Source: an uncultured Alphaproteobacteria bacterium
GTDB lineage: Bacteria > Pseudomonadota > Alphaproteobacteria > RF32 > CAG-239
Assembly (NCBI GenBank): GCA_944392295.1
Contig: CALXWE010000002.1
Span: 105,904-169,903, forward strand
Direction of reading: 5' to 3'
Length of the DNA: 64,000 nucleotides
Position numbers and translations under genes: made by a program. A model generated the notes under the pieces. It saw nothing but the letters and a program-made list of their open reading frames with translations. It was not told the origin of the DNA and did no database searches. Positions 25,920-33,744 of this stretch are shown here, in pieces (the stretch's first letter is position 1; the number at the start of each line of letters is the position of its first letter).

Positions 25920-28352
25920 TTATGCCATATTCAAATACTTGGTAACAAAGTTGTCTTCGCCATATTCTTTTATTAATTCTTCAACCAACAACACGTTCTT
26001 ACGACCTGAGTTGTACAGTTTAAGATACGGACCAAGTGCCCCTAAGTTAACGTCTAAGATAACAGATTCACCGGTCGCCGGACGAGAAAGCAAAATAGCA
26101 TACGGAAAATCGCGATAGCTCTTACCAAAAATAAAATCCATCTCACTCGGGGTTAATTTCCAGTTAGCGTAATCTTCCGGCATTGCTTGCGGGTTGCGGA
26201 AGAATATAACCGTTTGGCATTGACCTCTGATGACTTCGCCTACGCCCAACGTATCAATAATGTTCGGTTGTTGGAAAGCACACAAGTATGCCTGACGTTT
26301 TTTACGTCCTTCTTGCAAACCGATGATGAAGTAGTCTCTAAACATCGGGTGCTTTAACATAGGCGCCGTTTCATCAATCATAATCAGTGATGGCACACCG
26401 GTCTCACCGGTTTCTGACTGAATACGATGCATAATATAGCTGATAACCGCCGGAGCTAAGGTTTCATCTTCAAAAATATGCGTGAAGTCAAATGCCATAA
26501 AACGCTTGGCTTTCAAATCCAAACTATCGGTATCGGCATTGAAAATATTACCGTATTGGTCGGGGTTAACCCAGCGATACAGCTCTCTGCGCATAGTTCC
26601 CGTCGGTGAAAAACAGCTCTTGTATAAATTTTTCATAACCCTTTCTTCAGGACGTAAATAATCAAAGGCCGTGGTAACGGCTCGGGCTACCTCTCGTTCA
26701 GATAAAGCATCGTCTGCCATGGTAATGGATTTCATCCATCTCCTTAAAAAGGCTCGGTTGTTAGGTGTATCATCGGCGTCAAACGGATTTAACGATACAT
26801 TTTTATTGTCTCCGTCAAAACCGACATACGCTCCGCCAATGGCCCTAGTGAAAATTTCGGCACCGCGGTGACGGTCAAAGAAGAAAACGCGTAAATCGCT
26901 ATGCCGCATAGCTTGTCCTGCTAAAAACGTTAACAATGTTGTTTTACCTTGTCCGGTAGGACCGATAATACAGCAGTGAGCAACCGCAGATTCCTCGGAA
27001 GATACGTGAAATTGGAAACGATATGCCGAACCAGACATGGTCCTAAATACCGTAATTGCTCCCGGTCCCCAGTCACTCTTGGAAAAACCTTCGGCAGGCT
27101 TATCAAAACAAATTGCAAGCGCTACTATTCGCGACAGATAGCGATATGTCCTCGGATATGTGTCATAGGTTGGAAACTGACTGAAAAACGTTGCCTGAGC
27201 TACCCACCCTTCTCTTACCGGCGTTACACCGTAAGAACGACAAATACGTTGAACTTCGCTCTCGCCAAAATCTAGCTCTTCTTTACTGGTACCTTTAAGT
27301 AAAATAGTCATTGAATACTCTGTTAATGCCTGATAATCGGCATCACTGTCTTCAATGGTAGCCAAGGCTTGCCCGTATTGATTAACAACCTCTTGTGAAA
27401 AACTCGTTAAAGCCGCCATTCTTTGTTGTTGGATTAATATCATACGCGCCTGAGGCTTAAAAATCGGACGAACATTGTGTAATAAGACCAATTCGCAATC
27501 AATAGAGAGTAGTGACAATATCATACTCTCATCCATATAATCGCCGGTAGTACGAATACCCATCGCTATTTCGTAAAGCTCCTTTTCTCCCGAAAAAAAG
27601 CGGATAATTCCTTGCTCTCTGGTAAAATGAATATGATCAGAGGTAAGCATTTCGTTTAGTTCCGGACCTTTGGCATTACGCACTTTAGGCTCCGGCTTCG
27701 AAACAGGACTGCATAAACGACTAAATACATATAAGGGACTTTCCGTTGCCGGACTGTCAGGCGCCTCAAACATTTGCATAACCCCATACTCGCCCAAAGT
27801 CGCCATTAATGATTGGCTGGCATAATTAAGATCTTTTAAGGCATCTTTTCTGTCGGCAACCGATAAGATTACATAGTGTTTGTTACTGTATACGCGGCTC
27901 ATATTATCTGACCAAATCTGCGATATTTTGGCCAGCAAACTATTCTTAAAATCGCCTTTATCGGCTTCCAAAGAGGCTCTGTCTCTGGTGGTTATCACTC
28001 GGCATATAATTTGCAAATCGGACAAGTTATCAATCCATGATTTACGTGCTTCCATCATAGAGTAAACCTTTTCCGGCGTTGCCGAAGATAAATCAAGACC
28101 CACAACCCTAAAAACTCTGGCGTATGAGCCATTGGTACAACGTATGGTCATGCCGTCTTCCATTAATTCGGCAAAAGGTAAAAAGTCTGATACTCGAGAT
28201 TCTCTTGGCTGCGGCAAAACCCAAGCGCCAAACTTGGTGGAAAGCAAAACCGCAAATGCCGCTGCCGAAACAAAACCGACAAGAGCTATGACAACTTCTA
28301 TGTTGTCAAGCCCTTCTACAAACATATTAAAAAAATCAAAATCAGGGCTCAA
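25920..28352 (-). CDS. virB4: VirB4-type secretion ATPase
   Basis: This 810-residue ATPase drives T4SS assembly and substrate passage at the inner membrane. It has a membrane segment near residues 18-38, an N-terminal CagE/TrbE/VirB domain, Walker A GPTGQGKTTLLTFLAGQ (about 461), VFFFDRHRGAEIFTRAIGG, Walker B SLIMIDE (about 658) and the late motif RNPQAMPEDYANWKL typical of VirB4. The start is a TTG with AAGGGG 7 bases upstream, overlapping the VirB3-like gene by 11 bases. All catalytic motifs are intact. Position after VirB2 and VirB3 matches VirB systems. Confidence 0.93.
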   Translation of the reverse strand: MSPDFDFFNMFVEGLDNIEVVIALVGFVSAAAFAVLLSTKFGAWVLPQPRESRVSDFLPFAELMEDGMTIRCTNGSYARVFRVVGLDLSSATPEKVYSMMEARKSWIDNLSDLQIICRVITTRDRASLEADKGDFKNSLLAKISQIWSDNMSRVYSNKHYVILSVADRKDALKDLNYASQSLMATLGEYGVMQMFEAPDSPATESPLYVFSRLCSPVSKPEPKVRNAKGPELNEMLTSDHIHFTREQGIIRFFSGEKELYEIAMGIRTTGDYMDESMILSLLSIDCELVLLHNVRPIFKPQARMILIQQQRMAALTSFSQEVVNQYGQALATIEDSDADYQALTEYSMTILLKGTSKEELDFGESEVQRICRSYGVTPVREGWVAQATFFSQFPTYDTYPRTYRYLSRIVALAICFDKPAEGFSKSDWGPGAITVFRTMSGSAYRFQFHVSSEESAVAHCCIIGPTGQGKTTLLTFLAGQAMRHSDLRVFFFDRHRGAEIFTRAIGGAYVGFDGDNKNVSLNPFDADDTPNNRAFLRRWMKSITMADDALSEREVARAVTTAFDYLRPEERVMKNLYKSCFSPTGTMRRELYRWVNPDQYGNIFNADTDSLDLKAKRFMAFDFTHIFEDETLAPAVISYIMHRIQSETGETGVPSLIMIDETAPMLKHPMFRDYFIIGLQEGRKKRQAYLCAFQQPNIIDTLGVGEVIRGQCQTVIFFRNPQAMPEDYANWKLTPSEMDFIFGKSYRDFPYAILLSRPATGESVILDVNLGALGPYLKLYNSGRKNVLLVEELIKEYGEDNFVTKYLNMA

Positions 28353-28632
28353 ATTTATTCCCCTTTTCTACATATAAATTTCTGGAAACCTTGTTGGTTT
28401 GACCAAAAGCTTGAATCATTGCCGATAAGTGTGGCTCTCTTACACCTGCCAGCACTATGCCTCCGTGAACCAACAATATACTTGCAATAAACAGCAACGG
28501 GTTTACATCACCTAAACCGATTGCCATAAACATAAAAGGAAACTGCAACCCGACATTTAAAGCGACGGGCAGTACCGGTCCCCAGAAGATCTTGGGGGGC
28601 TGTGCTACTGCTTTTAATATCATATCCTGCAT
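28342..28632 (-). CDS. virB3: VirB3-like inner-membrane protein
   Basis: This 96-residue protein has two close hydrophobic segments (about 17-37 and 43-62), then a short basic tail with GVREPHLSAMIQA, which resembles the REPR/REP-type turn after the membrane part of VirB3. VirB3 works with VirB4, and the two genes overlap here. It follows the VirB2-like pilins. Size, topology and position support VirB3; sequence similarity alone is short. Confidence 0.75.
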   Translation of the reverse strand: MQDMILKAVAQPPKIFWGPVLPVALNVGLQFPFMFMAIGLGDVNPLLFIASILLVHGGIVLAGVREPHLSAMIQAFGQTNKVSRNLYVEKGNKFEP

Positions 28633-28708
28633 CGTTACCTCTTAATAATTTACGTTTATATTGAAACCTGATTTTTATTACGTCAACTGCTTTTAATAAA
28701 CAATCCAC

Positions 28709-28745
28709 TCGGGCTTTGCTGTTTTTTGATTGTAACAAAGCCCGA
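28709..28745 (-). terminator. Hairpin after the third VirB2-like gene (likely partial terminator or RNA stabiliser)
   Basis: A 10-bp perfect stem (28709-28718 with 28736-28745) with a 17-base loop lies 5 bases after the VirB2-like stop codon. No clear T-run follows, so it would give partial termination or protect the upstream mRNA. Confidence 0.5.
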
Positions 28746-28750
28746 ACAAA

Positions 28751-29839
28751 TTATTTATTGCCATCAAACCAGTCACCGACGCGATCTGCCATACCTTCGG
28801 CATCTTTATAGGAGCCGTACAAATCGCCTGTGGCGTTGGTAACATCTCTTCCGGCATCACGAGCATCTTCAATGGTATCTTTAGCGCCCTCAATGGTATC
28901 CATAACCCCGGAATTTGCTATGTCTTCAGACCATTTGTCATCGCCTCGGATTTGGTCGCCGACCGAACCGACATTACCGATTGCCCCGCCTAAGCTACCC
29001 AGAGCCGAGTTTGCACCTGATGAAATCGTATCAAGAGAACCACCGACCGATGAAGCCAAATTACCGATTTTATCAATAATATTGCCATCGCCGGATATAA
29101 TATCACCAACATTGTTTACGGTATCTTTTATAGCGCCAACGGTTGACATACCATATTCAACAGCGTTAACGGCTCCTTGCCCGGCAGCAACTATCGTCTT
29201 ACCGACATTAACAATATCTTTTAACGTTTGACCAAAACTCTTCTTGCAAACTCCGTTTTTAACCTTGCCTTCACAACATTCCTGTTTGCCGTCAACCATT
29301 CGACACCCGTTAGCATCATATCCTCCTACACCGGGGAGCTGTATATCAAGCCCTCCCTCGCCCATAAGCTCGGCTTGCCCTTTTAATAAACTATCGGCAT
29401 CAATATTAGCTAAACCGTCAGGACAATCTTCGCCACGGCAAATTAACTTGTTTGCATCACTTATATCGCTTCCGGTAATGCTGGCATCGCCTCCGGCTAT
29501 AAAGTTGCCGTAACTATACTCCGCGTCTTCCAGGTTTGCTCCACTGAAGTAGTTAATAAACGGCATCATCACCGCCAGTAATGACAATCCTATCATAATG
29601 TATGCCAGATGCTTAAAGCTTATCTTGTTAAAAATAGCCAATACGGCAAACATTATCAAACCAAAACCGGCTATTACGTACACAATTTTGCGTACATCTT
29701 GAATGGTTGATATCATTTTGGCCGAAATAATATTAAAGATGTTGCCCTCTGCCGCCCATGCTCCGGTAGGTACTAATACAAGAGCCATAACCAGCGCCAA
29801 TGCCATTAGGCTAAATTTGTTAAAATTGCGTATTTTCAT
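28751..29839 (-). CDS. VirB2-like pilin with long C-terminal extension
   Basis: This 362-residue protein starts like VirB2: a signal peptide (1 to about 29, ending GAWAA), a helix with MISTIQDVRKIVYVIAGFGL and a second membrane helix FKHLAYIMIGLSLLAVMMPF. After about residue 97 comes a 265-residue hydrophilic, Gly/Asp-rich tail with cysteines (CRGEDCPDG, CRMVDGKQECCEG) and repeated GNIIDKIGNLASSVG-like stretches. VirB2 is normally about 100-120 residues, so this is an extended pilin or a pilus-associated relative. A GGAGG site is 5 bases upstream. It is third of three adjacent VirB2-like genes. Confidence 0.72.
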   Translation of the reverse strand: MKIRNFNKFSLMALALVMALVLVPTGAWAAEGNIFNIISAKMISTIQDVRKIVYVIAGFGLIMFAVLAIFNKISFKHLAYIMIGLSLLAVMMPFINYFSGANLEDAEYSYGNFIAGGDASITGSDISDANKLICRGEDCPDGLANIDADSLLKGQAELMGEGGLDIQLPGVGGYDANGCRMVDGKQECCEGKVKNGVCKKSFGQTLKDIVNVGKTIVAAGQGAVNAVEYGMSTVGAIKDTVNNVGDIISGDGNIIDKIGNLASSVGGSLDTISSGANSALGSLGGAIGNVGSVGDQIRGDDKWSEDIANSGVMDTIEGAKDTIEDARDAGRDVTNATGDLYGSYKDAEGMADRVGDWFDGNK

Positions 29840-29855
29840 GGCAACCTCCTCTAAC

Positions 29856-30230
29856 TTAATCGTCAGATGCGTTAATTAAAGTATCTGATATACCGCTGAT
29901 GCTTACGTCAGCACCTGTTCCGGCAACTAAATATTTAACCAAACTAACAGTTAATGCTATTACTATTAAACCTATTATGATGGCACTGAGCCATTTCCAG
30001 TTAAGCGCTCCGAAAAAGCTGCCGATGGCAATCGCGATAATTCCAAAGCCGGCAGCCCCGAAAATAATTTGACGCATACCGCCGAAAATTTCCCAACCGG
30101 TACTTGTTAAGTTTTCAAAAACCGCGTACGAATTTGCCGCACACAAAATTGAAGAAAATGCAAAAAGCACTAACCCTGCACATATATACTTTATGTATTT
30201 TACATTTTTCTTGAATTTGGTGTTCAACAT
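29856..30230 (-). CDS. virB2: VirB2-like pilin (second copy)
   Basis: This 124-residue protein has a signal peptide (ending near CAANSYA), then two membrane helices (about 50-68 and 75-95, MRQIIFGAAGFGIIAIAIG and LSAIIIGLIVIALTVSLVKY) and a short polar tail, the VirB2/TrbC build. The ATG at 30230 is used because GGGAG lies 7 bases upstream; a longer frame begins at 30251. It follows the first pilin gene across a strong hairpin. Confidence 0.75.
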   Translation of the reverse strand: MLNTKFKKNVKYIKYICAGLVLFAFSSILCAANSYAVFENLTSTGWEIFGGMRQIIFGAAGFGIIAIAIGSFFGALNWKWLSAIIIGLIVIALTVSLVKYLVAGTGADVSISGISDTLINASDD

Positions 30231-30255
30231 TTTACATCTCCCTAGTTGCATTTAC

Positions 30256-30282
30256 AGGGGAAGAGCCTTACGCTCTTCCCCT
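30256..30282 (-). terminator. Hairpin after the first VirB2-like gene (likely partial terminator or RNA stabiliser)
   Basis: A perfect 11-bp GC-rich stem (30256-30266 with 30272-30282) with a 5-base loop lies 17 bases downstream of the first pilin gene. No T-run follows. Such a structure can raise the level of the first pilin mRNA relative to the rest of the operon. Confidence 0.55.
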
Positions 30283-30299
30283 TCGAATAACCGAACAGT

Positions 30300-30650
30300 T
30301 TATTTAGCAGCACTACTTGTAAAGCTATCACCAAACTGACCGATTTCGCCTTGACTTTCACCGGTTGCGTATTCAACAATGGCACCGGCAGCGGCCAAAA
30401 TTGCCAAACCTACGGCAAGACCTGCAAACCAAGGCCATTTTACTTTACCGAAAATTGCTTGGAATGCCAAACCTACCAAACCGAAACCACCAATTACGAA
30501 TACAATGGTTTTAACAGCTTGGAATACGCTTAATGCTTTGGTTCTTGCTGTTGTCATTACAGATTCAGCGCTTGCATCTCCCACCATGGTCATTGCAAAG
30601 ACTAAACCTAAAGCCAAAAGCGTAAACATATTATTTTTCAAGAACTTCAT
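30300..30650 (-). CDS. virB2: VirB2-like major pilin (first copy)
   Basis: This 116-residue protein has a signal peptide (1 to about 28, ending GDASA), two membrane helices (about 48-66 VFVIGGFGLVGLAFQAIFG, and 71-93) and a short polar C-terminus, as in VirB2/TrbC pilins. It is the first gene of the minus-strand operon, with AAGGAG 7 bases before the ATG and a TATAAT box about 42 bases upstream. First position plus the following hairpin suggests high expression, as expected for a major pilin. The helices keep the GFG and small-residue pattern shared with the two next genes. Confidence 0.82.
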   Translation of the reverse strand: MKFLKNNMFTLLALGLVFAMTMVGDASAESVMTTARTKALSVFQAVKTIVFVIGGFGLVGLAFQAIFGKVKWPWFAGLAVGLAILAAAGAIVEYATGESQGEIGQFGDSFTSSAAK

Positions 30651-31072
30651 TGCTTTTCTCCTTTAAGTTACGTAACAAAACTCTTTATACAATTATAGAA
30701 TACCAAATCTGAAGTTTTTTTACCAGCTTTTTCTTTAATTAGCCAATTAGGACAACGCCTTGTTTTTGCTCAAAAAAATCCCCTGTAACAAAAAATTCAT
30801 ATTCGTATTTGGAATTCAATACCCTCCCTTTATAACCGCAAAAAGTAAATAAATATATAATGCCATCTTTAAAATACATATCTTCATAGTTCGTTATTAG
30901 TCATAAAATATTTGTTCATTATATCAAAAAAAATAGCGTGTTTTCCTTATATTAACTCTATTTTAAGATTATCGGTTGTATCGTTTCTGTTATAAAAGTG
31001 CGGCTTTGCGCTCGCTTTTGCGTTAAACCCTTTGATTTAGCGCGTTTTTATAGTTTGGAGTACGGATAATTA
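30651..31072. promoter_or_regulatory. Divergent regulatory region between the virB and pilus operons
   Basis: This 422-base AT-rich stretch has no gene. On the minus strand a TATAAT (30692-30697) lies about 42 bases before the VirB2 start, but the -35 region is weak. On the plus strand TATAAA (30991-30996) is the best -10 for the pilus operon, also with a weak -35. No hairpin, riboswitch or clear palindromic operator was recognised. Both operons diverge from here, so shared regulation is possible. Confidence 0.4.
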
Positions 31073-32890
31073 ATGCAAAAAAAAGCTGTTAGAAATTTTG
31101 TTTGCAGTTTTTTGTTTTCTTTACTGGTTGTCGGAATAGTCAGTAAAGTTTGTTTTCGTGCGCCCGTTTCCGAGCCCAAGGAACCTAAAAATTCGGTGCC
31201 GACGCGCACTATATCTCTATTTTCCGCACCAAATAATATTAATAACCAAGAGCTATCTATAGATAAGGCAGATATTGACATAAGCGCCATTGAGGCTCTT
31301 GATGCATCTTCCGGAAAAAACAGCCGAGATGAATTATCTCTCGTCTCCTCGGAACAACAAGATACACCAAGCCTAATCTCAGGCGATATTCAGCCTAAAC
31401 CTCAAACCGAGACGGCAAAAGAAAATCAATATGCCATAAATATGGATTTATCCGCAGCCGAAGAAATTGTACTTGAAAAAGAAAATGTTGTCACTGTAGC
31501 CGATAAGAGTACCGATTATGAAAAAAGCGGTATCGTTTACGCTGATATCAGCGATACTTTACAAGATGAACAAAAACAATCTGCCGAAAATGAAAATAAT
31601 TTGCAATTAGCAACCGTTATTTATGAACCTGATGCTGAAATGCAAGATAATGCTTCATCTTCGTTGCTTAAACCAATAAATGTAACTGAAAAATCTGACA
31701 TTGTTAAAGGTGCAGCTACCGAAATTGCCTTAAATGACACAAATACATACAGTGATGAAATTCCTTTGTTCGAAACAAGCGACATAATGCACGATCATGT
31801 CGAAGTAGCAAAATCAGCCAATGCTTCCGAAATAGCCATGCTGGAACCTGCTCATTTGGTCAGCAACATAGAAAACATTGAAGAACCGGAAGAAAAAACT
31901 TTAGCTGACGCTGATTTAAAGCAAAACGAATGGAAGCAGATGTCTGAAACTAAAGAAGAACAAAGTCCTTGGGTAGTAGCTAAGGGTAACAAATTTGCCA
32001 AAAACAAAATTGCCGTTGAAAAGTTTGCTGAAAAGAACTCTGTCGAAGAATATGCTACAGATGATGCCAATAGTTCTAACGTAGAGACAGATTCAAAATC
32101 GTCATCGTTAGGCACAGCAGATATCTCTGATAAAAAACAAATATCCTCAGCGCTTAATCCCGAGAGTGAAAATAAAGCAGGCAAGGAAACTCAAGTTGCT
32201 TATCAGATGATACCTAATCTGCTTATACCGATACCTGAGGATATAGCAAATGATCCGAACTTAACTCCTCAGCTGTCCATTTCACCGGAACAAGAAAACA
32301 AGCCGGATAAAACCGAGCAAAAATTGTCGGAGATTGAACAAAACAATCCGGAAACAACTACGATTGATGAAAATGACAAACAAAGCGGATTATTTAAAAG
32401 TATTACTTCGTGGTTCTCAAGCGGAAATAAAGATGATGCAAACAAAAACACCAATCAAGCTCAAAATGCTAAGCCTGAGAAGAAAAGTTCTTTTAACTTT
32501 TTCGGAATGGGCGGTTCAGAACCGGAAGATACAACGGCAAAGACACAAATTTTGCCTGCCGAGCTCAGATTGTCGTTTCAGCCCAATCGCGCCGAAATTT
32601 CCGGACAGACGCTAAAATGGATACACGCGTTTGCCGATAACGCCCGAGATAATGCCGATATTTATATCGAGGTCAGAATTGACGGCACCAGCTCATTTGC
32701 TCTGCAAAAAAAACGCTTGAACCTACTTAGTACTATTTTTGCTAATCGAGGCGTGGATTTTAGAAAAATTAATATCGTTTTCACTTCTCGAGAACCAAAT
32801 TCATTTATTATTAGGAATATTCGGTTTAACAATACAGAAGAGGTTGTAGAAAATAAAGACAGCCAAAACTCTTACTACCGCCCATGGTAA
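31073..32890 (+). CDS. Membrane-anchored protein with degenerate OmpA-like C-terminal domain, first gene of pilus operon
   Basis: This 605-residue protein has an N-terminal membrane anchor (about 8-27, NFVCSFLFSLLVVGIVSKVC), then about 450 residues of low-complexity acidic and Ser/Asn-rich sequence. A C-terminal domain (about 500-590) has LRLSFQPNRAEISGQTL, DIYIEVRIDG and KKRLNLLSTIFANRGVDF. The last part follows the pattern of OmpA-type peptidoglycan-binding domains (strand, helix, IEVxxD, RxxxLxxxLxxxGV) but is degenerate. No equivalent is known to me in the R64 pil operon. It may tie the machine to the cell wall, which is inference. GGAG lies 12 bases before the ATG. Confidence 0.7.
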   Translation: MQKKAVRNFVCSFLFSLLVVGIVSKVCFRAPVSEPKEPKNSVPTRTISLFSAPNNINNQELSIDKADIDISAIEALDASSGKNSRDELSLVSSEQQDTPSLISGDIQPKPQTETAKENQYAINMDLSAAEEIVLEKENVVTVADKSTDYEKSGIVYADISDTLQDEQKQSAENENNLQLATVIYEPDAEMQDNASSSLLKPINVTEKSDIVKGAATEIALNDTNTYSDEIPLFETSDIMHDHVEVAKSANASEIAMLEPAHLVSNIENIEEPEEKTLADADLKQNEWKQMSETKEEQSPWVVAKGNKFAKNKIAVEKFAEKNSVEEYATDDANSSNVETDSKSSSLGTADISDKKQISSALNPESENKAGKETQVAYQMIPNLLIPIPEDIANDPNLTPQLSISPEQENKPDKTEQKLSEIEQNNPETTTIDENDKQSGLFKSITSWFSSGNKDDANKNTNQAQNAKPEKKSSFNFFGMGGSEPEDTTAKTQILPAELRLSFQPNRAEISGQTLKWIHAFADNARDNADIYIEVRIDGTSSFALQKKRLNLLSTIFANRGVDFRKINIVFTSREPNSFIIRNIRFNNTEEVVENKDSQNSYYRPW

Positions 32891-32973
32891 TAAGTGTTTT
32901 GTAGTGCTTGATTATTTGAAATTCAACATATATTATGGAAAAAAATGTAATGAAGGACACGGGGGAACTTAAC

Positions 32974-33744
32974 ATGAACAAAAAATTAACATTGTCAGCT
33001 TGCCTGATTTGTGCTTTCGGCATGGCAGGCTGCGTACAACGCAATACACCGTATGCAGCACAATGCGTGGGACCGGATTGCCCGAGTGAAGTGGTTGTTC
33101 AACAAGATATCGTTGTTGATAATTATGCTTGCCAAAACCCAAGCGATCCAACGCTTTGCCCACAGGATCCGTTTGTTAACTACACAAATACCGCAGCCGA
33201 TTTCCGAGAATACGGCGAAAGATCGCCACGTGATCATTTGATTTCACAGGCCGGCGCCGGAAATAACTTATCAGCTTCCATTCCTCCCTCAATCGAAGAT
33301 GAGGTGGTTGAGTATGAAGAACAGATTAATGCTGCCAATACAGCCGATACAGACAATGCAGATACCGACCAAGAAGTTAATGTAACGGAAGATATTGACA
33401 TTGATATTGATACTCCCGATGGCGAAAACATTAATATCGACGAGCAAATTCAATCCCAAGAAGATATTGAAGACCCCGTGCAAGATTGGCTCGCCGAAGA
33501 AGGACAAAACTTAAAGGCATTGCTAACCGAATGGAGTGAAAAATCAGGTTGGCGCTTGGTTTGGAACACTAACAGAAACTATGTTTTAAGCGCCGGAGCT
33601 ATGTTTAGAGGACGTTTTGCCGATGTAAGTTCTGCTCTGATTAGAGCCTTTGCAAGAGCTCGTCCGGCTCCGATTGCTACTTTTTACAAAGGAAATCGCG
33701 TATTAGTCGTTGAGACGATGGAGGATGAAAATGCGTATGAATAA
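32974..33744 (+). CDS. pilL: PilL/TcpQ-like lipoprotein of type IVb pilus
   Basis: This 256-residue protein has a lipoprotein signal with lipobox GMAGC (Cys 20), an acidic linker rich in Asp/Glu/Ile (about 100-165) and a C-terminal TcpQ-like domain (about 180-255): WSEKSGWRLVWNTNRNYVLS then FRGRFADVSSALIRAFARA. PilL/TcpQ proteins help place or stabilise the outer-membrane secretin. The ATG at 32974 is used: GGGGGA lies 7 bases before it and the signal peptide starts there; an in-frame ATG at 32935 would add 13 polar residues. It overlaps the secretin gene by 14 bases. Confidence 0.8.
   Translation: MNKKLTLSACLICAFGMAGCVQRNTPYAAQCVGPDCPSEVVVQQDIVVDNYACQNPSDPTLCPQDPFVNYTNTAADFREYGERSPRDHLISQAGAGNNLSASIPPSIEDEVVEYEEQINAANTADTDNADTDQEVNVTEDIDIDIDTPDGENINIDEQIQSQEDIEDPVQDWLAEEGQNLKALLTEWSEKSGWRLVWNTNRNYVLSAGAMFRGRFADVSSALIRAFARARPAPIATFYKGNRVLVVETMEDENAYE

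Noticed and set aside
5155..30650. Calling the system Dot/Icm (type IVB) because of DotI-, DotH- and DotG-like gene order.
   Set aside because: The VirB9 two-domain layout, VirB4 motifs, VirB2/VirB3 and a true VirB11 ATPase fit the VirB class better; DotA, DotC/DotD, IcmX and similar genes are absent.
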